From Labrenzia sp. R4_2 (GTDB taxonomy: Bacteria; Pseudomonadota; Alphaproteobacteria; Rhizobiales; Stappiaceae), in assembly GCF_017743865.1 (NCBI RefSeq), contig NZ_JAGHRJ010000002.1, positions 372,001-436,000 of the forward strand: 64,000 bases of DNA, given 5' to 3'. The notes under the pieces are model-generated. The model was not told the DNA's origin. It saw only the letters and a program-made list of their open reading frames with translations, and ran no database searches. The position numbers and the translations under genes were made by a program. Positions 10,051 to 18,023 of this stretch are shown one piece after another (the first letter of the stretch is position 1; each line of letters opens with the position of its first letter).

Positions 10051-10237
10051 TCGGCCTCCAAGACCGGGAAAACGCGCCTTCTGAGTGTTAGGTACAGGTC
10101 ACTAGCCAAGTATTTACCAAGGAAGCTTGCACAATGTGACACGCCTACTTCGGCCCGGTTAAGCGTAAATTTCACAGGATTGAGAACCGCTATACATCAA
10201 CGCATCCTACGTCAGCTTGCGATTGATGAGGTGCGCC

Positions 10238-11326
10238 GTGCGACGACCGATTTACGCATTGTGGTTCCGCCCCCGCCCTGATGCGGAGCCATCTGAAAAA
10301 ACGAACGGAAATGAGCTCGCGGCCCGCATGGAGCGGTTCTCCGCCGCCACTTTCCCTTTCTTTCTGATGCTCTCCTTAAGCGCCGTCCTGGCAACTTTGG
10401 GCCTGGTTGCCAACAGCACCGCAACAGTGATTGGAGCCATGATCATTGCGCCCCTGATGGCGCCCATTCTGAGCCTCGCATTTGGCATAGCAACCTACGA
10501 CTGGGCGCTGATCAGACGTTCGGCTGTCACCGTTCTGGCTGGAACAGTGTGTGTGGTGACGATCGGGTATATCGGGGTGATGGCTATTGGCGCCCGGATC
10601 GTAGGACCGGAGATTCTGGCAAGAACCAGCCCGTCAATGATTGATCTCGCCGTTGCCCTCGCTGCAGGCTGCGCTGGCGCCTATGCGCAAACCCGGCCCA
10701 GCATCGCCGACTCCATTGCTGGGGTCGCGATCGCGGTTGCCCTTGTCCCTCCCCTTGCTGTTGCCGGAATTGGCCTGGCCTTGGGCAGCAAGGCAAGCTC
10801 TGAGATCGGTCTGCGTCTCGACGAGTTCGGTTTGCAGGATGCGGGCATCGATGTCGCAGCTGGAGGGGCTCTGCTGTTCTTAACGAATCTTGCTGGCATC
10901 ATTGTTGTCGCTGCGCTGGTGTTTCTTTTGCAGAACTATGGCCAGTGGAAGAAGGGTCTCGCCTTACTGATCGTTGCTTCGCTTGGCGGCTACGTCCTTG
11001 TGCCTCCGCTCAACACGGCCTTGCACGAGATCTATGTCAAAAACCGCCTCTTGCGGCTGGTGAACAAAAACCTCGAACGGGAACCCACCTTTGGTTCCAA
11101 AGGCACCGAGGTGCGGATCCAAACGGTCAATGTGGGCTATCGCAACGACCATTTGTTCATCCGGGTCGACCTTCTGGCCGACCGCCAAAAACTGGCGCAA
11201 GCCCAAGAGAATCTGGAGCGTTTCAGTGCCCAGCTGGCAAAGGATATTGGCGAAGACGTCCTTATAGAGGTCGACATCGGCGCCATAGATGTCATGCGCT
11301 TACGTGCGCTCGGCCGAGGGAGTTGA
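10238..11326 (+). CDS. DUF389 family membrane protein
   Basis: About 362 residues. The DUF389 core is evident: FSAATFPFFLMLSLSAVLATLG, then NSTATVIGAMIIAPLMAPI, with several helices through GIIVVAALVFLLQNYG. A cytoplasmic C-terminal domain of about 110 residues follows (VRIQTVNVGYRNDHLFIRVD). The family is widespread and lacks a firm biochemical role. The GTG at 10238 has GATGAGG six bases upstream and is preferred; ATG at 10226 and TTG at 10217 are in frame. It stands alone on this strand. Confidence 0.88.
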   Translation: MRRPIYALWFRPRPDAEPSEKTNGNELAARMERFSAATFPFFLMLSLSAVLATLGLVANSTATVIGAMIIAPLMAPILSLAFGIATYDWALIRRSAVTVLAGTVCVVTIGYIGVMAIGARIVGPEILARTSPSMIDLAVALAAGCAGAYAQTRPSIADSIAGVAIAVALVPPLAVAGIGLALGSKASSEIGLRLDEFGLQDAGIDVAAGGALLFLTNLAGIIVVAALVFLLQNYGQWKKGLALLIVASLGGYVLVPPLNTALHEIYVKNRLLRLVNKNLEREPTFGSKGTEVRIQTVNVGYRNDHLFIRVDLLADRQKLAQAQENLERFSAQLAKDIGEDVLIEVDIGAIDVMRLRALGRGS

Positions 11327-11385
11327 TGTTTCCGCGCCAAAACCACGCGCACAACCCGACTGTCCCGCCCTGCACACCAAGACTA

Positions 11386-11514
11386 TCAATCCTGATCATC
11401 AGTGTCGGATTTCAACGCCTCACCTGGAGTTTCGGGGTCCGTCCGCTTTAACGGTTTCAAGGCCACGCACATTTGACGAATGTGAGATGTTCTTCTTCCG
11501 CCGTACTGTGCCAT
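11386..11514 (-). CDS. Small 42-residue protein, unknown function
   Basis: This short frame lies in the gap between the DUF389 and DUF1989 genes, on the opposite strand. It encodes MAQYGGRRTSHIRQMCVALK followed by PLKRTDPETPGEALKSDTDDQD. The case for a gene is the ribosome site GGGAGG five bases before the ATG, the best in the region, and an ordinary amino-acid make-up with a basic N-terminal half and acidic tail. One cysteine is present and there is no membrane segment. I know of no function. A chance frame remains possible. Confidence 0.5.
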   Translation of the reverse strand: MAQYGGRRTSHIRQMCVALKPLKRTDPETPGEALKSDTDDQD

Positions 11515-11727
11515 GATGTCCTCCCAAGGATCTTCCGTTCAACTGAAACAAGACTATCCAAGGCGTGCGCCTCGTGACGTGATGGTCGTCACATCCGGGC
11601 CGAATAAGTCCCACCGGATCATTACAGTTTTGACAGGAGACAGGTCGTTTTCTCTGCCAACCGGTCTTGCATCGCGGACCGGCCCCAGCCACAACTCGTC
11701 CATCGCCAAACCTTGCTGGACGCACCG

Positions 11728-12570
11728 ATGACCCAACCCGTTGATGCTGCAGACCGCCGCGCGATCCGCCCGGTGATTTGTTATCCGAACGATACCCTGC
11801 CGTCCCCTGACCTGCCGCTCTATGCAAAGGCGCGCGAAGGGGCTGAAAAGATCGGTGAGGTCACGGTGCCGCCCCGGGAAGCCGCGAGCATTGAAGTCCC
11901 GGCTGGATGTTTCTTGAAGATCACCTCGATTGAAGGCCCACAAGTAGGTGACCTCAATCTCTTCAATAGCGCAGATCTCAGTGAACGGTTTTATTCTGGC
12001 AAGACGCGTGCGCTTCACGGTACGCACGTGACCACCGGCGATCGTCTCTGGTCGAACTTCCCGACCCTGCGGCCGCTGGCAACGGTCACCACCGATACCC
12101 TCGACTGGTATGGCATCGATGAATTCGGCGGCTCGGTGCACGACGTCATCGGCACCCGCTGCGACCCGTATACTGGCCGTGCGCTTGGCGGTCCTGATTA
12201 TCACCATTGCTGCCATTCCAATTTGACCCGTGCGCTTGCACAGACCAAAGGCATGAGCCTGGAAGACGCGGAACAACATGTGCATGATGTCCTGAATGTC
12301 TTCATGTGCACCGGTTTTACCCGCGACACCGGTCAGTACTTCATGAAGGCCAGCCCTGTGCGGCCGGGCGACTATCTGGAACTCTTCGCCGAAATCGGAT
12401 TGCTCGCCGTCATGAGCGCCTGTCCTGGCGGAGATTGCGGATCTGAGCATTCCAGCGATACAGCGCCCTGTCATCCAATGCTCATGGAGGTCTTCATGCC
12501 GCAGGATGGCCGTCTGGATGGATGGCAATCGCCAGATATCAATCCGTATGATCGCAGCCACGGGCTCTGA
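11728..12570 (+). CDS. DUF1989 / urea carboxylase-associated family protein
   Basis: 280 residues. The DUF1989 fold is shown by VPAGCFLKITSIEGPQVGDLNLFN, the pair GTRCDPYTGRALGG and HHCCHSNLTRAL, and a late CPGGDCGS cluster; these conserved Cys/His residues probably bind metal. Relatives are encoded beside urea carboxylase/allophanate hydrolase, or occur alone as in this case. No urea or amidase gene is nearby, so the role is open. ATG at 11728 is chosen over a TTG at 11713. It appears monocistronic with a 301-bp gap after it. Confidence 0.88.
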   Translation: MTQPVDAADRRAIRPVICYPNDTLPSPDLPLYAKAREGAEKIGEVTVPPREAASIEVPAGCFLKITSIEGPQVGDLNLFNSADLSERFYSGKTRALHGTHVTTGDRLWSNFPTLRPLATVTTDTLDWYGIDEFGGSVHDVIGTRCDPYTGRALGGPDYHHCCHSNLTRALAQTKGMSLEDAEQHVHDVLNVFMCTGFTRDTGQYFMKASPVRPGDYLELFAEIGLLAVMSACPGGDCGSEHSSDTAPCHPMLMEVFMPQDGRLDGWQSPDINPYDRSHGL

Positions 12571-12871
12571 CGCGTGGGAATTGATTGGAAATTTTAGAAA
12601 AGCGGCGGCAAAGTGTGTTCCGGATCACCAAAAAGGGTGACTGCAAAGACTAACTTATGCGTGTGCCGTCGGTTTTGACTGTACTGACGGGCATGAATTG
12701 TTGCCAATGAGGCACAAATATCGGCCGATATAGGCCGATCACAGATACGTGAGATGAAAGACGCGCTTCGATTACGCCAATAGTGTTAACGGTACGGCAA
12801 GGACGTCTTTTTATCTTGAAGACATGGATTCGCCTCTCCGTCAGGAGGCTGGGTGCTTACGGGGAAATGTT
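12571..12871. other. 301-bp intergenic region with an inverted repeat
   Basis: No gene is supported here. The region contains ATCGGCC (12720-12726) and GGCCGAT (12733-12739) as perfect seven-base arms around a six-base AT loop, about 150 bp upstream of the L,D-transpeptidase start. It could be an operator or a 5'-leader hairpin. The remainder is moderately AT-rich and likely carries the transpeptidase promoter. Confidence 0.5.
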
Positions 12872-13465
12872 ATGAGAAAACTTTTTTATTTGGTTTTGGC
12901 AATCGCGATCAGCGCGATCATGTTTGAAACCCCGGCCAGTGCGCAAGGAACGTACTTCGATCCGGTGAGCAAACGCTGGCTCACCATGAAATATCATCCA
13001 GGCGGGCCGTCCCCGATCAAGCGCAAACGCGTGCGTTATGACGGTCCTTACAGCCCGGGCACGATTGTCATCGACACGTCCGAGCGCCGCCTTTACCACA
13101 TCCTGGACAATGGCCGCGCCATGAAATACGGCGTGGGCGTTGGCAAAGAAGGCTTCCAGTGGGCCGGGACACACCGCGTAACCCGCAAGGCTGAATGGCC
13201 GAGCTGGACACCGCCGGCACAAATGCGGGCGCGCGAGCGTGCCAAGGGCCGGATCCTTCCGGCGCACATGAAAGGCGGCCCGAACAACCCGATGGGCGCA
13301 CGCGCGCTTTACATCGGCAACACCTTGTACCGCATCCACGGCACCACGGAACCGTGGACGATCGGCTCAGCGGTCTCTTCCGGATGCATCCGGATGGCAA
13401 ATGAAGACGTCATTCATCTTTACAAGAGCGTGGATGTCGGCGCGAAAATCGTCGTAAAGCGCTGA
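12872..13465 (+). CDS. L,D-transpeptidase (YkuD domain)
   Basis: 197 residues. A signal peptide (RKLFYLVLAIAISAIMFETPASA) leads into a YkuD catalytic domain covering the rest: IDTSERRLYHIL near the domain start, YGVGVGKEGFQWAGTH, and the catalytic HGTTEPW...SSGCIRM motif with His and nucleophilic Cys at the proper spacing. These enzymes make 3-3 cross-links in peptidoglycan or attach proteins to it, in the periplasm. GGGGAA precedes the ATG at 12872; an upstream GTG at 12824 would bury the signal peptide. A strong terminator follows the stop. Confidence 0.95.
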   Translation: MRKLFYLVLAIAISAIMFETPASAQGTYFDPVSKRWLTMKYHPGGPSPIKRKRVRYDGPYSPGTIVIDTSERRLYHILDNGRAMKYGVGVGKEGFQWAGTHRVTRKAEWPSWTPPAQMRARERAKGRILPAHMKGGPNNPMGARALYIGNTLYRIHGTTEPWTIGSAVSSGCIRMANEDVIHLYKSVDVGAKIVVKR

Positions 13466-13490
13466 TCCGTCAGCCGCATGTCATCAAGAT

Positions 13491-13518
13491 AAGGCCGGGG
13501 CATCCCGGCCTTTTTTAT
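13491..13518 (+). terminator. Rho-independent terminator, bidirectional
   Basis: AAGGCCGGG (13491-13499) and CCCGGCCTT (13504-13512) form a nine-pair stem with a GCAT loop, followed by a run of T. It ends the L,D-transpeptidase transcript. The stop codon of the convergent TetR gene lies in the T tail, and A residues on the left side allow it to work for that gene too. Confidence 0.92.
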
Positions 13519-14087
13519 TTGCCGATAGCGTGTCCGATCAGCACCGTCGCAGCCGCATATGCATCGCGGGCCGGTGTTTGGGAGTATCCCATGCGCGCTG
13601 CAACGATTGCGCCCTCGATCAAAAGCATCAACTGTCGGCCCAACTGATCCGGCAGATCTGCACCGGCAGCCTTGGCCAACCCAATCAAGTCGTTCAGCAG
13701 GAGCCGTTTATGTTCGCGGGCCTGCGCCGGGATCGCCGCTTCACCGTCAGAAAACTCCGAGGCTGCCTTTATGAACAAGCAGCCATGAAAGTCCGGCTGG
13801 TCGAACCACTCCTGCAACAGATCAAAAACCGCCAAGAGTTGCTGATCTGGCACTCCTGAGAACCGGTCAAGTTTCCGGTGCATCCAGTTGCGGAACGTCT
13901 CATCCCGCAGCCGCAAGGTCGCCAGGATCAGTTCATCCTTGTTGCGGAAGTGCTTGAACATCGTTGTCTTGCTGATACCGGTCTCAGCCACAAGCGCGTC
14001 CATGCCGGTCGCCTGAAATCCATCCCGATCGAAAATCTTTTGGGCTTTATGGACCAGTTCATCGCGTTTACTCGGGCGCATGCTCAC
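13515..14087 (-). CDS. TetR/AcrR-family transcriptional regulator
   Basis: 190 residues. The N-terminal helix-turn-helix reads RDELVHKAQKIFDRDGFQATGMDALVAETGISKTTMFKHFRNKDEL, with the family's K-x-x-x-F/YKHF recognition pattern. The C-terminal part (WFDQPDFHGCLFIKAASEF) resembles YcdC/AcrR-type ligand domains. It is divergent from the FMN-binding protein and alpha/beta hydrolase genes with a 228-bp AT-rich gap that holds matching inverted sequence elements, so it probably represses that pair and itself. The ligand is unknown. Confidence 0.93.
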   Translation of the reverse strand: MSMRPSKRDELVHKAQKIFDRDGFQATGMDALVAETGISKTTMFKHFRNKDELILATLRLRDETFRNWMHRKLDRFSGVPDQQLLAVFDLLQEWFDQPDFHGCLFIKAASEFSDGEAAIPAQAREHKRLLLNDLIGLAKAAGADLPDQLGRQLMLLIEGAIVAARMGYSQTPARDAYAAATVLIGHAIGK

Positions 14088-14090
14088 TCC

Positions 14091-14114
14091 TATATGTACT
14101 GATCTGTATATATA
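14091..14114. promoter_or_regulatory. Candidate TetR operator, left site
   Basis: TATATGTACTG at 14091-14101 recurs in exact reverse complement at 14255-14265 next to the divergent gene. Overlapping it is TACTGATCTGTA (14097-14108), a palindrome with ten of twelve matching positions centred on GATC. It lies just upstream of the tetR start, where a repressor would control its own transcription. Confidence 0.55.
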
Positions 14115-14254
14115 TTAAGTTTGATCCTCTGTTCAATCCAATTTTTGGATATCGATATTATTGTATTTTTTCAGATACTTATTACAAATTAGATGAATAA
14201 AAAACAAGAAGACTAAAAAAACATGCCCGTCCTCTCTTGATTTAATGAACAGTT

Positions 14255-14304
14255 CAGTACATATACAGCTCATCAAAGTGAACAGAGCGGTACATTTACT
14301 GATC
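14255..14304. promoter_or_regulatory. Candidate TetR operator, right site
   Basis: CAGTACATATA (14255-14265) is the exact reverse complement of the left site. TACTGATC at 14297-14304 repeats half of the palindrome found at 14097. A TTGATT hexamer at 14237 upstream would put a -10 region inside this block, so a bound repressor would cover the promoter of the gene at 14316. Confidence 0.5.
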
Positions 14305-14315
14305 GGAGGCCTGTC

Positions 14316-14945
14316 ATGGCACGCGCATTATCAACCATTGCCTTCACCCCAGCAGTTCGGGCGCGGCAAACGGAAGAAGGTTCCCGGGAGGCTTACGCCC
14401 CGCTCGATCTTCCGGAGGCAGACAGCGGCGATCGGCTGGGCCCAGCAGAAGCTGCCTTCATCTCCGAACGCGATGGCTTCTATCAGGCAACCGTCTCAGA
14501 GACCGGCTGGCCCTACGTTCAGTTTCGCGGCGGCCCCCGCGGGTTCTTGAAGGTTCTGGATGAAAAGACGCTGGCCTATGCCGATTTTCGCGGCAACCGG
14601 CAGTACATCAGCTCCGGAAACCTCAAAGAAAATGACCGTGTATCCCTGATCCTGATGGATTACCCAAATCGTCGCCGTCTGAAAGTCTGGGCGCGGGCCC
14701 GGCAGATTGATGCCAAGGACGATCCGAACTTTATCGCGACCTTGCGCGAAGACGGTTATCGCGGCCTGCCAGAACGCGCCGTCGTCCTGACGATCGAAGC
14801 CCTCGACTGGAACTGTCCGCAACACATTCCAAAGCGCTACACGCTGGAAGAGCTCGCCCCCGACATTCTGGCACTCCAAAACCGCATTTCAGAGCTCGAA
14901 GCGGAAAACGCGGAAATCAAAGACTTCCTGAAACCCACACCCTAA
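14316..14945 (+). CDS. Pyridoxamine 5'-phosphate oxidase-like FMN-binding protein
   Basis: 209 residues. The split-barrel flavin-binding fold is indicated by FISERDGFYQATVSETGWPYVQFRGG, TLAYADFRGNRQYISSGNL and NDRVSLILMDYPNRRRLKVWARA. A C-terminal acidic helix (ENAEIKDFL) follows; the late NCPQHIPKRY is typical of the COG3576-type subgroup. It likely carries out an FMN-dependent reduction or oxidation in the cytoplasm; substrate unknown. CGGAGG lies nine bases before the ATG. It forms a pair with the hydrolase gene 48 bp downstream. Confidence 0.9.
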   Translation: MARALSTIAFTPAVRARQTEEGSREAYAPLDLPEADSGDRLGPAEAAFISERDGFYQATVSETGWPYVQFRGGPRGFLKVLDEKTLAYADFRGNRQYISSGNLKENDRVSLILMDYPNRRRLKVWARARQIDAKDDPNFIATLREDGYRGLPERAVVLTIEALDWNCPQHIPKRYTLEELAPDILALQNRISELEAENAEIKDFLKPTP

Positions 14946-14993
14946 ACCTGACGCCGGCAGTTTCCGGCGACCCACTACAAAAGGAGACTTCCC

Positions 14994-15953
14994 ATGTCGC
15001 TGATTACCAGAACCCTTTCGGCTGCCTTGTTGGCAGCGGCCTTGATCACACCGATTGCGTCATCCAACGCCTCAGAACGCGCCTCCGCGTTTGAGACCAA
15101 GTTTGGATACGAAACGATTGACGGGTTGCGAATTGCTTATCGGGAAGCCGGAGACCCGGCCAATCCGACTGTGCTGCTGCTGCACGGCTTTCCGACCTCG
15201 TCGCACATGTTCCGCAATCTGATTCCGGACCTTGCCACGGACTATCACGTGATCGCACCTGACTTTCAGGGGTTCGGCGCATCCGACATGCCGTCCGCCG
15301 AGACCTACGATTACACGTTTGACAGCCTGGCCGGTACGGTCGAAGAACTTTTGGAGCGCAAGAACATTGAGAATTATGCGCTCTACCTGATGGACTATGG
15401 CGCGCCGGTTGGGTACCGCCTGTTCGCCGATGCGCCGGAGAAGGTCTCGGGTTTTATCATTCAAAACGGCAACGCCTATGAAGAGGGACTGCCGGAGTTC
15501 TGGGATCCAATACGGGCCTATTGGGCAGATCCTTCAGAGGAAAATGCAGCGCCTCTGCGCGCGTTTCTCGGGATTGAAGGCACCAAATGGCAATTCACCC
15601 ACGGAACCCGTAACCCGGATGCCATCAGCCCGGACAATTACTGGCACGTTCAATACCTTTTGGATCGTCCGGGAAATGCCGAGGTTCAATTGGAGCTGTT
15701 CTACGATTACCGGACCAACCTGACGCTCTATCCGGAATGGCAGGCTTTGTTCCGCGAGCATCAGCCGCCTGCCCTCGTGGTCTGGGGCCAGAATGATCAG
15801 ATCTTCCCGGCGGAAGGCGCTCATCCCTACCGGCAGGACCTGACCAACGTCGAGTTTCATCTTCTCGACACCGGGCACTTTGCCCTTGAAGAAGACGGCG
15901 CGTTCATAGCTGAAGAAATTCGGGATTTCCTGGAACGCGAAATCACCCAGTAA
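14994..15953 (+). CDS. Exported alpha/beta hydrolase with Asp nucleophile (haloalkane dehalogenase/epoxide hydrolase-like)
   Basis: 319 residues. A signal peptide (LITRTLSAALLAAALITPIASSNA) precedes an alpha/beta fold with the oxyanion motif LLLHGFPTSSHMF, a DFQGFGASD turn, the nucleophile elbow YLMDYGAPVGY and a late LLDTGHFALEE with the catalytic His. The elbow places Asp where esterases have Ser, as in haloalkane dehalogenases and epoxide hydrolases. AAGGAG sits eight bases before the ATG. Secretion to the periplasm is unusual for that subgroup. With the flavin protein and TetR it makes a compact inducible unit, perhaps for an antimicrobial or halogenated or epoxidised compound; that is inference. 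Confidence 0.9.
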   Translation: MSLITRTLSAALLAAALITPIASSNASERASAFETKFGYETIDGLRIAYREAGDPANPTVLLLHGFPTSSHMFRNLIPDLATDYHVIAPDFQGFGASDMPSAETYDYTFDSLAGTVEELLERKNIENYALYLMDYGAPVGYRLFADAPEKVSGFIIQNGNAYEEGLPEFWDPIRAYWADPSEENAAPLRAFLGIEGTKWQFTHGTRNPDAISPDNYWHVQYLLDRPGNAEVQLELFYDYRTNLTLYPEWQALFREHQPPALVVWGQNDQIFPAEGAHPYRQDLTNVEFHLLDTGHFALEEDGAFIAEEIRDFLEREITQ

Positions 15954-15995
15954 TCAAACAGAGGTAGCGCGGTGAAAACCGCGCTGCCCATCACT

Positions 15996-16358
15996 TCACC
16001 GGCTGAGGCCCTTCTCACCGAGTTCCTGCAAATACCCGCCCCAGTGCTTTGACCGGTCCGTTGCCAGTTCCAAAAGATAGGTCCAGCTGAAAATACCGGA
16101 ATTGTGCAGGTCGTCGAAGTGGATGCGGACGGCGTAGTTGCCCACCGGATCAATCTTCATGATCCCGACGTTTTTCTTGCCAGGGACGGTTTTCTTTTGC
16201 GACGGTGCATGACCCTTTACCTCCGCCGACGGTGAACACACCCGCAGATATTCCGCACTCAACTCGTGTTGCTCCCCGTCGTTGAAAGCAACAGTCAGCG
16301 TTTTGCGATCCTTGGAAACCCTGAGTTCGGTTGGCCAGGGAGCAGAAGAGTCGGTCAT
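15996..16358 (-). CDS. DUF971 domain protein
   Basis: 120 residues forming one DUF971 domain, the fold that also forms the N-terminus of gamma-butyrobetaine hydroxylase. Signatures are WPTELRVSKDRKTLTVAFNDG, LSAEYLRVCSPSAEV, VGNYAVRIHFDDLHNSGIFSW and YLLELA. Stand-alone members sometimes co-occur with Mrp/ApbC and may have an Fe-S related role; here mrp lies 7 kb away. It precedes no partner on this strand; the photolyase gene is 61 bp upstream in the same direction and could be co-transcribed. Confidence 0.9.
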   Translation of the reverse strand: MTDSSAPWPTELRVSKDRKTLTVAFNDGEQHELSAEYLRVCSPSAEVKGHAPSQKKTVPGKKNVGIMKIDPVGNYAVRIHFDDLHNSGIFSWTYLLELATDRSKHWGGYLQELGEKGLSR

Positions 16359-16419
16359 TTTGTCTGTGTCCGGTTAGGCTGAATTTGGTGGCGCGACGAT
16401 ACCGGGCAAAAACAACGGG

Positions 16420-17856
16420 TCAAGCTGCATCTTGTCCCGCTGATTTCACATCCTCATAACCGTCGAGCGCAGCCTGGCGGGCCTTGCCGTGATCCACAAT
16501 CGGATACGGGTATGTCTCTCCGAGCCTGACACCTGCCTCCCGCAGGACACTGGCCGCGGCCTCGAAGGGCGAAAACAGGTGTTTTGTCGGCAGCTTTGCC
16601 AATTCCGGCACCCAGCGGCGCACGTATTTGCCGTCCGGATCGAATTTCGGTCCCTGAGAAATCGGATTGAAGATCCGGAAATATGGTGCCGCATCCGCCC
16701 CGGACCCGGCCACCCACTGCCAGCTTGCCGAGTTGTTGGCAAGATCCGCATCGACCAGCGTATCGCGGAACCAGGTCTCTCCGTGCTTCCAGTGGAGACG
16801 GAGATGCTTGACCAGAAAACTGCCAGCCAGCATCCGCACACGATTGTGCATGTAGCCGGTGTGCCAGAGCTCGCGCATCCCGGCATCGACCATCGGATAC
16901 CCGGTCAATCCCTTTTGCCATTTTGTGAGATCCTCCTCGCTCTCCCGCCAAGGGTATGCGTCGAAGGCAGGCCGCCAGTTTTTCTCCGGCAATTGCGGGA
17001 AATGATAGAGGAGATGATAGGAAAACTCGCGCCAGGCGATTTCCGATAGGAACTTGTGTCCGTCGCTGGCAAGGCTGGATTTGCGATCCGTTGCATGCTG
17101 GGTTGCCGACCACACCTGCCTCGGCGAGATATCGCCAAAATGAAGGTGCGGCGACAAGCGTGAGACGTTGGGCAAGTCCGGCCGGTTGCGCTTGTCGCCA
17201 TAGCCGGACAATCCGTGATCCAAAAATTCGATCAGACGGTCTTTGGCACCGGCTTCCCCAGGCTGCCAGATGTCTTCCCAGCCTTCGGCCCAGTTCGGCT
17301 TGGTCGGCAGCAACTCCAGATCGGACAAGCTATCGCTTTTGTCGTAGGCGGCGAAGTCAATCTCCTCTGGGGCCGGCAAGGGATCCGGCACGCTGATTTG
17401 TTGAGTCGCTTTCCAGAACGGCGAATAGACTTTGTAGGGGCCACCGGTCTTCGTTTCGACATCCCAGGGCTCAAACAGCAGGGAGGCCTTAAAACTCTTG
17501 GCATCGATCAGGTCCGTTTTCAGGGCCTCTTTCAGCGCACTGTCGCGTTCGATGGCATGCGGCTCATAACAGCGGTTCCAGTAAACAGCATCTGCGCCGG
17601 TCTCCTGAACGAGTTCCTGGATCAGATGCCGCGCGCTGCCGCGCAGAAAGACGAGGCCCGGGAGGTCTTTTTTCAGCGCTGCCAGGCTGTGATGCAGCCA
17701 CCACCGGCTGGCGCCGCCCAAGGGGTAGTCATCGCCAGATTGATCCAGTGTTTCGAGTATATAGACCGGCAACACGGGGCCGCGCCGAGTTGCTTCATCA
17801 AGGGCCGGATTGTCCGAAACACGCAAGTCCTGCCGGAACCAAACGATTGTAGTCAT
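16420..17856 (-). CDS. phrB: Deoxyribodipyrimidine photolyase (class I CPD)
   Basis: 478 residues, normal for class I CPD photolyases, which use light and FADH- to split pyrimidine dimers. The N-terminal antenna Rossmann domain begins IVWFRQDLRVSDNPALDEA. The FAD-binding helical domain has SPHLHFGDISPRQVW, EIAWREFSYHLLYHFP, GYPMVDAGMRELWHTGYMHNRVRM and DADLANNSASWQWVAG, retaining the tryptophans and FAD contacts of true photolyases. It stands upstream of the DUF971 gene. A blue-light BLUF protein is encoded 9 kb away, but nothing ties them together in sequence. Confidence 0.95.
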   Translation of the reverse strand: MTTIVWFRQDLRVSDNPALDEATRRGPVLPVYILETLDQSGDDYPLGGASRWWLHHSLAALKKDLPGLVFLRGSARHLIQELVQETGADAVYWNRCYEPHAIERDSALKEALKTDLIDAKSFKASLLFEPWDVETKTGGPYKVYSPFWKATQQISVPDPLPAPEEIDFAAYDKSDSLSDLELLPTKPNWAEGWEDIWQPGEAGAKDRLIEFLDHGLSGYGDKRNRPDLPNVSRLSPHLHFGDISPRQVWSATQHATDRKSSLASDGHKFLSEIAWREFSYHLLYHFPQLPEKNWRPAFDAYPWRESEEDLTKWQKGLTGYPMVDAGMRELWHTGYMHNRVRMLAGSFLVKHLRLHWKHGETWFRDTLVDADLANNSASWQWVAGSGADAAPYFRIFNPISQGPKFDPDGKYVRRWVPELAKLPTKHLFSPFEAAASVLREAGVRLGETYPYPIVDHGKARQAALDGYEDVKSAGQDAA

Positions 17857-17971
17857 AACGCCTCTTAAGTGTGTCTCTTTCCTACGCGGCCACCCCTCTT
17901 CAGATCAATTTTTCTCTGACTTTAAAAGCACATGCTTCCAAAAACTGAACGCTAGGCACTACATCTTGATT

Positions 17972-18011
17972 TAGTGCGAAATCGTATTATATAGTGCGAT
18001 ATCGCATCATA
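17972..18011. promoter_or_regulatory. Two tandem 20-bp operators for the MarR regulator, overlapping the promoter
   Basis: The 20-mers starting at 17972 and 17992 agree at 17 of 20 positions and abut exactly. The second contains the perfect 12-bp palindrome TGCGATATCGCA (17995-18006); the first has the weaker TGCGAAATCGTA. A -35-like TTGATT (17966) and a -10-like TATATA (17988) lie across them, so protein bound here would block initiation. They precede the nitroreductase-marR operon. Confidence 0.75.
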
Positions 18012-18023
18012 TAGGAGCCTTCC

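Noticed and set aside
11554..12561. 335-codon minus frame opposite the DUF1989 gene
   Set aside because: Antisense shadow; the + strand protein has clear family motifs.
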